A stretch of DNA of 64,000 bases from Gliomastix tumulicola. Its lineage: Eukaryota > Ascomycota > Sordariomycetes > Hypocreales > Bionectriaceae. How positions within the stretch are numbered: the first letter of the stretch is position 1; each line of letters starts with the position of its first letter. A program made the translations under genes and the position numbers. The stretch lies in contig BCHX01000012.1 in NCBI GenBank assembly GCA_001599755.1, forward strand, positions 186,001-250,000. Direction: 5' to 3'. This document shows, piece after piece, positions 53,885 to 64,000 of the stretch. The notes under the pieces were generated by a model. That model saw nothing but the letters and a program-made list of their open reading frames with translations, ran no database searches and was not told the origin of the DNA.

Positions 53885-55684
53885 TCACAGATCCGCTTCA
53901 TCCATGTTCCTGATGAAAAGAGAGTACCACTGCACACCTGCGACGTGATGCGACGCGCCTACTCTCTCGTTCACCGTGTGCGCGTTCCCCAGTCCCTCGT
54001 CGCGGGGATCCCAGCCGGGAGAGAACCTGAAGATATGGCGCGTCAGATCCCAGTAGTGCCGCGTATCGGTGTTCCCGGTTGACAGGGCGGGCGCTACAAC
54101 CACATCCTGTCCGTAGAGAGCCCGCGTCGTCCCCGAGAACACGGAGTATGGCGTGGTGCCGTCGATGCTGGTCGGTGTCAGGGGTGCTGGGTCGAGCGCG
54201 TATTTGGAAACTAGCACGATCGAGGACGGGAGGTCCTCGGCCGAGATTGAGTCATCAAAGGCGCTCAGGTTCAGGTTGTGTCTCTCGGCGACGGAGGCCG
54301 CAAGCTCCGTGTACTTTTCTTTGATGCCGTCAATGGTGTCTCCGATGTTGACGCGGTGGTTGATGGATACGGTAGTCGTCTCCGGCAGGGCATTGATCTT
54401 GATGCCGCCATGGATCACGTCGACGGCGACGGTCGTCTTGCAGAGGAAGGAGAAGAGAGGATGGTACGACACGTCCTCGACGAGAAGGTCGAGCTCGTCC
54501 TCCAGCAGATGATGGGCCCAGTCGGGAGGGAATCTGGGACCGTGCGCGGCGCCGCATCGGAGCGCGTCGAGAAACGGGTTGTTGTCGTCGAGCCTGGGAC
54601 GGAAGATGTCGTCCTCTATCATCGTCACCAGCTGCGACATGATGCCGATGCCCGTGTGCTTCGGGGGCATGGATGAGTGGCCTCCCGGAACATTGACCGT
54701 GATCTCGAGGTCAAAGGCGCCCTTTTCCGCAACCGCGGGGAGGGCGAAATCAGCTCCCCACAGATCGAGGATGGTGCTTCCCTCGTCAACAATGAGGGCA
54801 ATGCCGTCCTTGCCGTACTGGTCCTCCAGGAACGCGGCAATGTGCGCTGCTCCCTGAGGGCCCTTGATCTCCTCGTCGAAGCCAAAGGCCAGGATGACGG
54901 TTCGGCGAGGCTGGAAGTCGGCATCGATCAGCTGCTCCACGGCCCCCATGACGCCGAGCAGAGTGTCCTTTGTGTCCACGGAGCCCCTGCCCCAGATGTA
55001 GTGGCCGTCTTGGCCGCCGCTCCAGGGAGACTCCTGCCACTGATCGAGGGTTTCTTCGTTGACTGGGACCACGTCCTGATGAGCCGTGAGGAGGATCGGC
55101 TGCAGGTCAGAGTCTGATCCCTCCCAGGTATAGACCAGACCGTAGGTGTTTACTTTGTCCAGCTGCAGGGTCGAGTGGACGCCGGGAAAGTTGTATGCAA
55201 GCCACGAGCCGAACTCGGGAAAGATGTCCCATCTCTCGTCCTCACCCACGGGTCCCATGTCATCCCACGTGACGGTGCGAATCCGGATGGCAGAGCTGAG
55301 AAGGTCGCTGCTGTGGTGGAAGTAGGCATCTGATCTCAGATAGTCATCCATCCACTCCAGTTCGTCATTTGTTCGGCGCGGGAACAGCGGTTCGACCTGA
55401 GGACATTGATGATCCCTGGGGTGTGAGGCGGACCGCTGACTGCCGGAGACGGGACTGGACTTTGAACGGGAGGAGGAGGACGAGGAGGACGAGGACGAGG
55501 AATGATGGAAGAAAACAAGATAGACAGAAGGGATGAGGGCAAGGGCAAGGTACACGAGCTTCCACATCACCGCACGCCAGAGGGCGGAGCGATCACGCGT
55601 GCGAAAGCTTTCGGCTTGGAATGCCGACTTTTCATCGGGAAAGGTCGATTCGGCGTAGATTTGAGAGTCGGTAAGGTGAGACAT
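53885..55684 (-). CDS. M20 carboxypeptidase (CPS1-like), membrane-anchored
   Basis: A single exon of 599 residues started at 55,684 (MSHLTDSQIYAES). One membrane span at about 41-59 with a Ser run just after makes it a type II protein, as for vacuolar carboxypeptidase S. M20 motifs: 'LLTAHQDVVPVN' (His, first metal ligand, and Asp), 'GRGSVDTKD' (bridging Asp), 'GFDEEIKGPQGA' (catalytic and ligand Glu), 'VDEGST', and 'GGHSSMPP' in the dimerisation domain. The last exon part holds 'STGNTDTRHYW' with the final His ligand. It should remove C-terminal residues from small peptides, probably in the vacuole. Confidence 0.92.
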   Translation of the reverse strand: MSHLTDSQIYAESTFPDEKSAFQAESFRTRDRSALWRAVMWKLVYLALALIPSVYLVFFHHSSSSSSSSSSSRSKSSPVSGSQRSASHPRDHQCPQVEPLFPRRTNDELEWMDDYLRSDAYFHHSSDLLSSAIRIRTVTWDDMGPVGEDERWDIFPEFGSWLAYNFPGVHSTLQLDKVNTYGLVYTWEGSDSDLQPILLTAHQDVVPVNEETLDQWQESPWSGGQDGHYIWGRGSVDTKDTLLGVMGAVEQLIDADFQPRRTVILAFGFDEEIKGPQGAAHIAAFLEDQYGKDGIALIVDEGSTILDLWGADFALPAVAEKGAFDLEITVNVPGGHSSMPPKHTGIGIMSQLVTMIEDDIFRPRLDDNNPFLDALRCGAAHGPRFPPDWAHHLLEDELDLLVEDVSYHPLFSFLCKTTVAVDVIHGGIKINALPETTTVSINHRVNIGDTIDGIKEKYTELAASVAERHNLNLSAFDDSISAEDLPSSIVLVSKYALDPAPLTPTSIDGTTPYSVFSGTTRALYGQDVVVAPALSTGNTDTRHYWDLTRHIFRFSPGWDPRDEGLGNAHTVNERVGASHHVAGVQWYSLFIRNMDEADL

Positions 55685-56258
55685 GTTGGCAGTTGGAATA
55701 TTTAGATTGAGGCTTCGGTGTGTCCAAGGAGCTGTTGTCAATATTTCGTGGGTTGGGGCTTTCAGGCAGTTTAAGTACATCGTCAGTACCACGCGTCTCA
55801 TGACCATTGCACATAAATACTGAGGATTTCCAACCAACAAGGTGAATAATTGGTGCCCAATACTCATTCTCGGGGGTCTTGTTGCCCAATTGTCGCCGCA
55901 GCATGCATGCCATATCATATAACAATAGACCGGATTGCCGGGTTTCGTCTTATGCGGTGCTCCGGGGCGACTCGGGCATATTGCCGCCAAGTATCACTGA
56001 AGCTCGTATTATGCACTTGTCGGTCAGAACAACCTGTGACCATGGGGAAAGGACCGAAACGACGCAAGCTTGTTGCCTTCCCAGCCGGGAGAATGCAATG
56101 CAATGCAATGCTCCAATAAAGGGGGAGCAGGGTGGGCGAATGTAATGGTGGCTGCACAATATTCACGTCAACATGAGCCCACGCGTTATGAGGAGACAAC
56201 CATGGCGATACTAGAGGAGATTTGAATAATCTTAAAGCACCTTCTCGTTGCAGTCCCT
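55685..56258. other. Intergenic, nothing recognised
   Basis: About 570 bp between the M20 start and the dehydrogenase 3' end. 'aatgc' is repeated four times at about 56,092-56,111. No gene supported. Confidence 0.5.
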
Positions 56259-57991
56259 CTAAAACCCGCCGTTTGGATGGATCAGCACTTTGGTGTACCC
56301 ATCCACCCTCCTATCAAACTTGTCATATGCAACCTCCGCCTCGTCGATACTAATCTCGTGGGACACAACAAAGCTCGGCTTTGCCTTGCCGGCAATGATC
56401 AAGTCGCGGAGGTAGCGATTGTAGGCCTTGACATTGCACTGGCCAGTGCGGAGTGAGAGTCCCTGTTATTGGTGAGTATATGGACATTCTCTGACTCCGA
56501 GACATTCTCTTGCGGGTGTAGGAGTACTGACCTTCTCGAAGAGCTTGCCAAAACTGAGGCTGATCATGCCTTTGGCAGCTGCCGAGTCGGGGGCTCCAGG
56601 ATCGCTGGAAGAAGAATCAAGTTAATGATACGCGTCACACCCAACCTCGAAGACATGCCCCTACCTTGGAACGTAGAGACCGGGGATGCCCAGACCGCCA
56701 CAGGCCCTTGTCACCTTGATCATATTCTCCAGCACAATGTTGGGCTCTTCCGCATTGCCGGTGTTACCAACGGCCTGGTACCCAACGGCATCAACGGATC
56801 GGTCGACCATTCCCCCATTGAGCTTGATAATCTGGTCTACTGCATCACCCTTGCTGAAGTCAATAGGAGTGCAGCTGATCTTCTCTGCAGTGGCCAGCCG
56901 TTCCGGAACGCGGTCCACGACGTAGACGCGACTGGCGCCACGGATCACAGCAGAATATGCCGCCATGAGGCCTACGGGACCAGCGCCGAACACTGCAATG
57001 GACTCGCCGGCTTGGAATCCAGAGATCTCAACGCCGTGCCAACCTGCTCGAGGAATACAGGGTAAGTTCAAGTCAAGATGCATCCAAAGGGAGGTTGGTT
57101 CGCATACCAGTAGGAAAGATGTCTTCATGCACAGTCAGCTTTCGTAGTCAGGCGTAAAAGGGGCGCCGGAGAATCATGGACTAACCTGCCAAAAGAATAA
57201 AATCCGACTCAAACTCCTTTCCTGGAGGGAGTTTCAATGCATTGAAGTCTGCGTAAGGGACCCGAATGAACTGCGCTTGACCTGTTCTCACGCATTAGAA
57301 TTTCGGTCCTTGAAAAGCAGTAGGGCTTTTGAGGGCGTACTCACCTCCACGGTATGGACCCATGGCAACGTAGCCTGGTTCATGATTAGCTAGAGTCGTA
57401 CGAAATGGAAAGACCGTAGTATTCTCCGTACCATATGCACCTCCAGCGAATCCAGGATTGACCCCTGTGCAGAACGCCGTCTTTCCCTCCTCACAGTTGC
57501 GGCATCTTCCATCAGCAACATTGAACGGCATGACAACGCGGTCTCCCTTCTTCAAGAGAGTCACGCCCTCTCCAACCTGCTCAATGATGCCCATGTTCTC
57601 GTGCCCTTGGTCGTTGTTAGCCAAAAACACCACACACCCGGTTCAATGTCGTCCCGGAAGCACATATATATATGCCTACCAAATGTGATTCCGGCCTCTG
57701 CAGCTGTCCGTCCCTCGTACATGCTGGTCACAAATGTCTCAGAAATGAATGGTCGTAAATGGGTGGGAGGGATTTCTCACTGCAAATCCGAGCCACAGAT
57801 GGCAGCCTACCGACAACAGTTAGCACACACAGGGTCCTCAACGCGGCAACGCTATGGTATGCTGCTTCACTCACGGTTGTGACTTTGACGATGATGTCGT
57901 CAGGGTGCTCAATGGCCGGAACGGCAATGTCCTCTACGCGGACCCTATGAGGACCCGCGTAGTTGACGGCTTTCATTGTCTGGGTGGCCAT
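56259..57991 (-). CDS. Zinc alcohol dehydrogenase, formaldehyde-dehydrogenase-like
   Basis: Ten exons: 57991-57875, 57806-57781, 57723-57680, 57605-57432, 57374-57345, 57281-57186, 57122-57108, 57043-56665, 56604-56532 and 56462-56259, giving 385 residues. One exon is 15 bp and another 26 bp. Catalytic zinc: C43 in 'ICGSDLHMYEG' and His in 'FGHENMG'. The structural-zinc loop has 'GRCRNCEEGKTAFC', so three visible cysteines rather than four. NAD(P) site 'VFGAGPVGLMAA', then an Asp in 'VYVVDRVPERL' that favours NAD. It belongs to the glutathione-independent formaldehyde dehydrogenase-like group. It may detoxify aldehydes. No signal peptide, so cytosolic. Confidence 0.9.
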
Positions 57992-58671
57992 GGGGAAGAT
58001 TACAAGTGAGGTCTCGGATGGGGACAAAGCGTGGGAGAATGATAAAAGCTACGAGAAGGTAGGCAGAGCAGCATATGGTCTAGAAGGTGATGTCGAGGCA
58101 CATCAAACATATACTTTTTATCTTCCGAGGGCCTCTACCTTAACGTGCCAAAGCCCCCCTGACGCTTGGCTGACGTTCTGCCGATGCGGGGAAGAGCTTC
58201 TCGCTTCTCCCTTCACGCTTCTCCCACCTCCCACCTCCCACTTTTCTTTCACCGCCGTCCACCTCCATGATTTCCAGTGCTAAACCCGCATTTCGGCCCC
58301 ATATCCGGGGGACCAGCACTGCGACTAGCATGATTAAGGCGAGAACCTCCGCATTTTCGCTGTCACCCGTCTCTGAGTGCGGTCCAAACCAGGGCAAACA
58401 GCCCGAGCCTCAACCGAACCCCCGGTCGAACCCCGGGACTAGCATGCAAGTGCTTATTTTCGAAGACGAGCAGCTAAATCGGCAGTAGAGAGGCAGGAGA
58501 GGCCGCGTATTATTTCATTGTCATGGCGAGCTTCTAAGGCGTGTGCTAAAGGGCTTGAGATAGGGGATGGGCTGGTTGGTGGCGTTTGTTTCTTCGTGGC
58601 CATCTCGACTGCGTTTGTGAAAATGTGACGCGTTGGCGTAGGGCAACAATACTTACTTCCTCTTTCTCCCC

Positions 58672-58726
<55 letters not shown>

Positions 58727-59780
58727 CCCCCTGACGTCGTATTGCGTGACATTTTCCGGGGATGGTTGCTGCATTCTGCAATCCCGGCCGAAGAGGGTGT
58801 CTGCCTCTGACGCGTCCTCCTAGGAGGAGTAGGTGAAATTCCAGGTCCAATGAACAGGTCCAATGGAGGGCACGGCATATGTGAGGTGGGAGGCATCCCC
58901 ATCATCCACGCGAACGCGGGGAAATGTGCTACGGACTGGGGCAGGATCCGAAAGAGGAAATGAAGTCCGAGTGGATAAAATCACTGGCCTAGTGTGATGC
59001 GATGTAACGGCTCCAAGTCACGTTCACCCCGCAAGTTAAGGCCAAGAAGTGTGGCAGGATCCTACAAGATCGCCCCGCGGGCAGACTTCCCTCATTGGGT
59101 TCAGCGAGTTAGTTACCTTGGACCCGACATGAAGCCAAGTCGCTGCGGGGTAAGATGGCAAAGATGGCAGTGCTCGACATGACCGTGTAGTAGAGGCAAG
59201 TTGTTAGGCATTTTGGGTACTACGGTCATAAGGAAGCGGAAACGGAAACGGAAGTTTCGGCCATAGAGGGTGGGCCATTTGAGTAGACATTGACCTTGAC
59301 AGCACCTTTTCATTCTGTCTTCACTCACTCAGAATCAAGGTAAATATTTATATATCCCACCGTGCCGGCCAGATGCTTCTTCTATCTGAGAAAGTGAGAC
59401 ACGAACTCTCAGCGGGCTGTCTCACTGCTATAGTCTGTTCGTGCCAATTGGTACCAATTGGAATAACCGCGGGGCAACAAAGTCGTGGGCCGACCTCCCT
59501 CCCGGGATGCTGGGAAGCGAAGGTATTTAGAAAGGTGTACTGTCATTTTATGACCAGACATATCGCGTTGGTAGGAATGTTCCGGATGTAAAAAATAAAA
59601 AAATATAAATTCGGGAGTGATAATAAAGAATGTTTTAGCCCAAGGTCCTGCTTCTCCAGGCTTGCCAGACAAACCGTACCTTTGCATAAAGACAGATGGT
59701 GCAACACTTAAAAATATATGGTCTATCGAATTCCATAGCCACTGGAACCTCCGTCCTCCGACCATAGAGTCGTATGCCCT
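57992..59780. other. Intergenic, 1.8 kb, contains CT microsatellite
   Basis: No supported gene. Apparent proteins here come from the CT microsatellite read in six frames. Between 58,200 and 58,450 the sequence is C-rich with short direct repeats ('ctcccac', 'aacccc'). Confidence 0.5.
58674..58724. repeat. CT microsatellite, about 25 units
   Basis: An uninterrupted (CT)n run of 51 bp. It should be length-variable between strains. Confidence 0.95.
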
Positions 59781-60874
59781 TCAGGCCTGAAAAGGAGCGT
59801 GTATATCGAACACCCTCTGGGAAGCGACCCGTTTCGTCCGCTGGGCCTCTGGGTCGGTAAAGAGGCTTGTGGCGTTCCTGATCGCGTTGGAGACGTCCAA
59901 GATATCAACAACGCCGATCACGAAGTTCTTTCTGGTCCACCCCAGCTCGGTTGGAAGACGTTCGTTTACTAGGAAGGAAGAAGCATGTTAGGAATATCTA
60001 TGCTCGGAGGGATGGAAGTCAGTCCTCGGGAAAAGCCTTACAAAAGAAGTACTCGACCAAGTCACGGGCAACTGTGACCTCTGCCATGTCGCCAAAAGCG
60101 ATGAAGGGCGCGGCCATCTCCCCGAGGCTGAATTCCTCGGTGTGCCGAGTGAACTGGTATGTCGGGTTGAATGCCTTGGAGCTGACCTGACGGGCCAGCT
60201 TGGCACTGGCTATCTGATTGGCGTCGATCATCTCGGTCGTCCAGTAAGAGCGCGCTTCATCGAAAACAGTGAGATTGAAAACGTGATTGCTTCCAAAGTA
60301 AGCGTCGGTACGGCTGAAACTCTGTCAGTCAAGGATACCCCCCATTCATAGGAGATGCCATACTTGCCTCAAGCTAGCGTCGTGTTCGAGGACATTGTGT
60401 CGGTTGAGGTGATCGCTGCGTTTTTGGCCGTCAGCTTCATTGTCCTGTACATGATGATGATTGATGCTCGAGCAGTAGTTCCTACAGAGTGAAGAAGGTC
60501 GCATTCGGTTCTGGGTTAGCGATTATTGCCTGATCAAACATGATGACGGCAAGGTCGGGACTGAAGTTGAGAGCACCGCCCATGGCACTAACAACGACAT
60601 CGCGGGTGATGCCACGTCCGTCGCGGGGGAGATATCCGTGGTTCGCCAGCGTGTTCATCATGGGGCAGGGCCCACGGACTGCGGTGAGAATCGGTCAGTG
60701 CTACTGTTTCTACGGCGGCCCTGCTAGATAGAGCGGTCAGGAGCCGGCCAAATGGGGTCGGTGCTTGCCTGCGTCAGGGGTGGGCGGATGCCATGGAGGC
60801 ACAGTGTCATTGGTTGATGCCAAGGCGAGTCCGAGGCTCGGTAGTAGAAGGACGAGGAGAGTCTTGATCGACAT
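59781..60874 (-). CDS. Secreted heme-thiolate peroxidase (chloroperoxidase/peroxygenase-like)
   Basis: Five exons: 60874-60769, 60678-60486, 60415-60368, 60313-60042 and 59968-59781, giving 268 residues. Introns 1 and 3 begin GCAAG (GC-AG introns); the others start GT. The signal peptide covers about 1-19. 'GPCPMMNTLANHGYLPRDG' has the PCP heme-ligand Cys (C40), and 'EHDASLSR' gives E110-H111-D112, the acid-base set of the chloroperoxidase type. Members use hydrogen peroxide to halogenate or oxygenate aromatic and aliphatic compounds outside the cell. A TATA-like TATTTAAATA lies about 105 bp upstream. Which reaction this one favours cannot be read from the sequence. Confidence 0.9.
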
Positions 60875-60980
60875 GCTGAGAGATTTCAGGATTCAGGATT
60901 CACGGCACCGTGTTGAATGTGAAAAGGAGTGAGTGAGCCTCTGGGCAATCCCGAGGAGCAAGAACGGTATGCGGCCTGCG

Positions 60981-60990
60981 TATTTAAATA
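60981..60990 (-). promoter_or_regulatory. TATA-like element of the peroxidase gene
   Basis: TATTTAAATA, about 105 bp upstream of the start codon at 60,874. Confidence 0.4.
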
Positions 60991-61339
60991 ATGATCTCGC
61001 TGTCCGGCATAAGACAGAGCAGGGGGGGCGCGTTGCTAGGGACTGCTTGGTGCAACATCGTTCTGTTTCAGCAGTCGGACATTTTCCTCCCGCAGGATCG
61101 GCCGTTTTTAGTATCTACTGGCGTCGATCTAAACGATTTGCTCCATAGCCGAGCCAATGCGAGAAACGCGAGTAATCATGACGCGTCCCCCGGCCCAGAG
61201 AACGTCACAGCCGCGGCAAACGTGCATATCACGGCCCCATGAACGCAACTACAAGTGCCGTGTTTATCTGGGGTACCTCAGTCTCATATGCTCCATAGGG
61301 GAGAGAAATTGTCCAAGGGTCTTCTTTCAATGCATTTAT
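60991..61339. other. Intergenic, nothing recognised
   Basis: About 350 bp between the peroxidase promoter and the 3' end of the regulator gene. Confidence 0.5.
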
Positions 61340-62975
61340 TTACAAGGGAGGCACCCATCCAAGCTCTTCGATCGGCCACTGGATCCAGAGCCGATGCTCC
61401 TCGTCCAAGCAATCCCACACGCGCTCCATCATATGCTTCGCCCAGCCCTCAAGCCACCAGTAGCCCTCGAGTTTCTTTACCATGATGAGGAAATGCGCGT
61501 AGATGGTGACGGCTTCTTGCTGTGGAGGGGTTTCCCTCAGCAGCGGTATGAATTCCTTGGCTGCGTCCCACTGCCAGACGAAGATATCCCACGCCTCGAG
61601 TTTGGGCAGATACTTCGGGGTGGCAGCTGATGCCGCGTGTGCGTCGCCGTCACCGCCGTCTGCAGGGGTTTCAAAGACCATGGAGAGCACCCGCCGCAGT
61701 CGTTCGATGGCGTCGTTGTAGATCGTGAGGATCGCCGGTTCGGTGCATGCGTCGTTGACAGCAGACTGCAGGTCCATCAAGAGAGAACCGTCCACGGGAT
61801 GTGAGTTGCCGTAAATGACCTTCCACCGGCTTCTCCCAAAAGCAAAGAGTGGTCCGAGGGGCCCTTTGTAGTGCTGAGGATTGAGCACTTGCAGGATTGG
61901 CTCCGAGCTTCGAAGCATCGTCAGCCAGCTTGGGGTCAAGGACTCGCCCATGATGAGAGAGTCACTGGCGCCTTTGGGCGAGCCAAGTGCTAGAAGAGGA
62001 AGAGTGAGATAGATTAGAGATTAATGATTCTGTGTGGAATGGATGGAGAAGCACACATACCGAAGAACAAGGTGAGGACGGAGAAGAGATGCAAGTTCTC
62101 GCAGTCCTGCTGCGTCAGACTCTCGAGATTGTTCATGGACGACACGGCAGAGCGGCAGGCAACGCGATGATGCTCCATGCCGACTCCGACGTAAAACTGC
62201 TCTCTATCGCGTCGGAAGTGCGCGAGGTGCACGGCTGAAACGGCGAGAATGCTGCGCATGAGGAACTCGCAGTCGAATGCCAGGCGGATGACTGTCGACT
62301 TGAGCATCTGCCTCATGGCGTGCTGGCTGGAGAGGGTCGCATGGGTGAAGTTGGTAAAGTTGTGGATGAGCTCCAAGTCGACCATGTTGAGGGAAGCGCC
62401 GCCGCCGCCGCCGTCATTGCTGCCTCCATCGCTGCTGCGGTATCTCAGCAGACTTTGATATGGTCCCTTGATCGGCGGCTCAGAAAGGGAGGGTGGCGTT
62501 GGCGTTCCGATTTTGTCAAGGACGTAGCCGCATGTGACACTGTGTTTGGTGCAGTTATTGCAGGATGGCTTGTGTTCATCGCACTAGGAAAGTCGACATT
62601 AGAAAAAGGGCTTCATGCAATCCCTGCGCGCGGGATGCCTGAAGAGCGAGCAGCAGCATGTAGTGATATGATATCAATCCCAGATATATCATAACAAATG
62701 CGCACCTTGATCTTGCGTCGCTTACAGGTACGACAGCCCCTTCTTGACTTGACGTGCGTGCGTCTGGTGATTGGCAGGATAAGGTCGGAATCCTCCGGAG
62801 CCGGTCCTAATCCCCTTGTGGTAATCCGTCTTGAGGGCGGCGGGCGGAGGGTTTCCGAGGGGGTCAGCTGCACGTCGTCTCCCACAAATGGACTCGAGGG
62901 GCTGGCACGGGACTCAGCAGTGTCAGCACCGCAGTCCGAGACCGCCGCCGCAGAGGTAGGAGTATTGGCTGCCAT
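61340..62975 (-). CDS. Zn2Cys6 transcription factor
   Basis: Three exons: 62975-62706, 62583-62061 and 61989-61340, giving 480 residues. The DNA-binding cluster is split by intron 1: 'CRTCKRRKIK' in exon 1 and 'CDEHKPSCNNCTKHSVTC' in exon 2. The spacing C-x2-C-x6-C-x6-C-x2-C-x6-C is exact. Residues before the cluster are Pro/Ser-rich. A Gly run (GGGGG) and the helical region 'DLELIHNFTNFTHATLS' follow, as in the fungal regulators that resemble the sterol regulator Upc2 and related proteins of the DUF3468 type. It has no pathway cluster beside it, so targets are unknown. The nearest genes are the peroxidase and the reductase at the window edge. Confidence 0.92.
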
Positions 62976-63693
62976 GAGCAATATCACGCCATGCACCCCA
63001 AGACACAAATTCCAACCAGGTGGTGGTATGTGACGGGTTGATGACTGAAGCCGAGAGATTTAGTGAAAGCGCACAGGGTGAAGTAACCGAGTTACGCGTG
63101 GCCACAACCCGAGACCAGACCAAGTACGGACAGATCCTCGGTACATCTCCTTCTTTCTCACGCAGTGTTTTCTCGTGTTGGTGTAATGAAATCTGACCAT
63201 CGAGGGGGGGTCGAGACCCAAGGCTTGGTAAGCCTCCATACATCAGACTCGGTTACGGATCCACGTCTCGGGTTAGACACGAGAGATACGAACCAGCGAA
63301 CCAGTCGAGTGACATGCTTTAGTAATGCAACAATAGTTTGAGGCCTCTGCTTCGTATCTTTTGCCGAGTGGTGCTGCTCAAACTCCGCAAGCTTGCCGAC
63401 TTCCACCCCCCCTATTCTCCACTTAGAACACGACGGACCCCTGGATCCGATCGCGATCCCGAGAGCGAGACCGAGGCTACGGGGGGGTGATTCTGCTTGA
63501 TTCATGTTTTCCCTGACTCAAGCGACCTTGTGTGTAAGTGCCGACCGAGTTGCCCCCCTTAATGTCACTCAAGGATCCGGATCCAAAGCGCACGGCTTGC
63601 CATTGGCTCTTTGCTTATAGACGCCTGGCCCGGTCCCTGAATATTATCTCACGTATCACATCTCAGTCCCCGCCAGAGCATCCTGCCGCCGTC
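62976..63693. other. Divergent promoter region
   Basis: About 720 bp between the regulator gene (minus) and the oxidoreductase gene (plus). Divergent placement allows shared control. C-runs at 63,400-63,410 and a G-run at 63,481-63,487. No TATA box clear. Confidence 0.5.
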
Positions 63694-64000
63694 ATGGCAT
63701 CCACTATGAGAGCGTGGCAGTTCACAGGCGTACGCACCACTTTAGCTGAGTCCCTTGCCCTCAACGAGGCAGCAACGCGACCGAATGCCTCGACACTCGC
63801 CAAAGACCAGATCTTGGTCGAAGTCATCACCGCCGCGATCAACCCCGTCGAGTACAAGCTCCCGGAGACGCCCGTGCTCGGGAAGCTGATGGTCGATGCT
63901 CCATCCACTCCAGGCCTCGACTTCTGCGGCCGCGTCGTCGGGAAGCACCCTTCCAACGACAAGTTCAGCGAGGGACAGCTCGTCTTTGGGGGCTTGACTA
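63694..64000 (+). CDS. MDR-type oxidoreductase (quinone reductase-like), partial
   Basis: Starts at the ATG at 63,694 (a second Met lies at 63,706) and runs off the window; 102 residues are visible. The sequence has the GroES-like start of medium-chain dehydrogenases: 'ILVEVITAAINPVEYKLPE' (N-P-V-E/D at the substrate site) and 'TPGLDFCGRVVG'. No catalytic zinc cysteines are seen at the usual place, which points to the zinc-free quinone reductase or enoyl reductase-like branch. The cofactor domain lies outside the window. Confidence 0.85.
   Translation, partial: MASTMRAWQFTGVRTTLAESLALNEAATRPNASTLAKDQILVEVITAAINPVEYKLPETPVLGKLMVDAPSTPGLDFCGRVVGKHPSNDKFSEGQLVFGGLT

Noticed and set aside
58454..58905. 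Several frames with long Arg-Glu or Ser-Leu runs
   Set aside because: They are translations of the CT microsatellite.
1..64000. CRISPR arrays, rRNA genes, bacterial operons, riboswitches, telomeric repeats
   Set aside because: None seen; split genes and fungal families show the window is eukaryotic chromosomal DNA.

Overview
The window is nuclear DNA from a filamentous ascomycete (Pezizomycotina). Genes carry short introns of about 50-115 bp with GT..AG ends and CTAAC-type branch sites. There are no operons or ribosome binding sites. Many products are secreted, and typically fungal families are present (Zn2Cys6 regulator, fungal rhodopsin-like receptor, phospholipase B, heme-thiolate peroxidase). 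I cannot name the genus. Exon joins below were worked out by hand from splice signals and reading phase.

Layout. 1-10 kb: a degenerate repeat block, a 10-cysteine secreted protein, a DUF1993 protein, a 1,278-residue orphan protein and a GH5 glycosidase. 10-21.5 kb: a membrane protein, two low-complexity proteins, a secreted metallophosphoesterase and a membrane acyltransferase. 21.5-30 kb: a PL1 pectate lyase with a disturbed 3' end, an LPMO-like secreted protein and a second large membrane protein. 30-36 kb is a decayed zone holding a pseudogene with in-frame stops, a diverged dispersed repeat with a poly-T end, and the C-terminal half of a cytochrome P450. 36-47 kb: an AAA ATPase, a tiny six-cysteine secreted peptide, an M15-type (VanX-like) secreted peptidase, a rhodopsin-like receptor, a tRNA, a D-threonine-aldolase-type enzyme and a small predicted myristoylated protein. 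47-64 kb: an SRPK-like kinase with an altered catalytic loop, a Pro/Gln-rich protein, phospholipase B, an M20 carboxypeptidase, a zinc alcohol dehydrogenase, a heme-thiolate peroxidase with two GC-AG introns, a Zn2Cys6 regulator and the start of an MDR-type oxidoreductase.

Together these genes do not form one biosynthetic cluster: there is no PKS, NRPS or terpene synthase. What stands out is the number of secreted proteins that act outside the cell: pectate lyase, GH5, LPMO-like, peroxidase, phospholipase B, M15 peptidase, phosphoesterase and two cysteine-rich proteins. This fits a plant-associated or saprotrophic lifestyle (inference). The best candidates for something new are the knottin-patterned peptide at 38.4-38.6 kb and the fungal VanX-like peptidase at 39.8-40.4 kb, which lie about 1.1 kb apart on the same strand.
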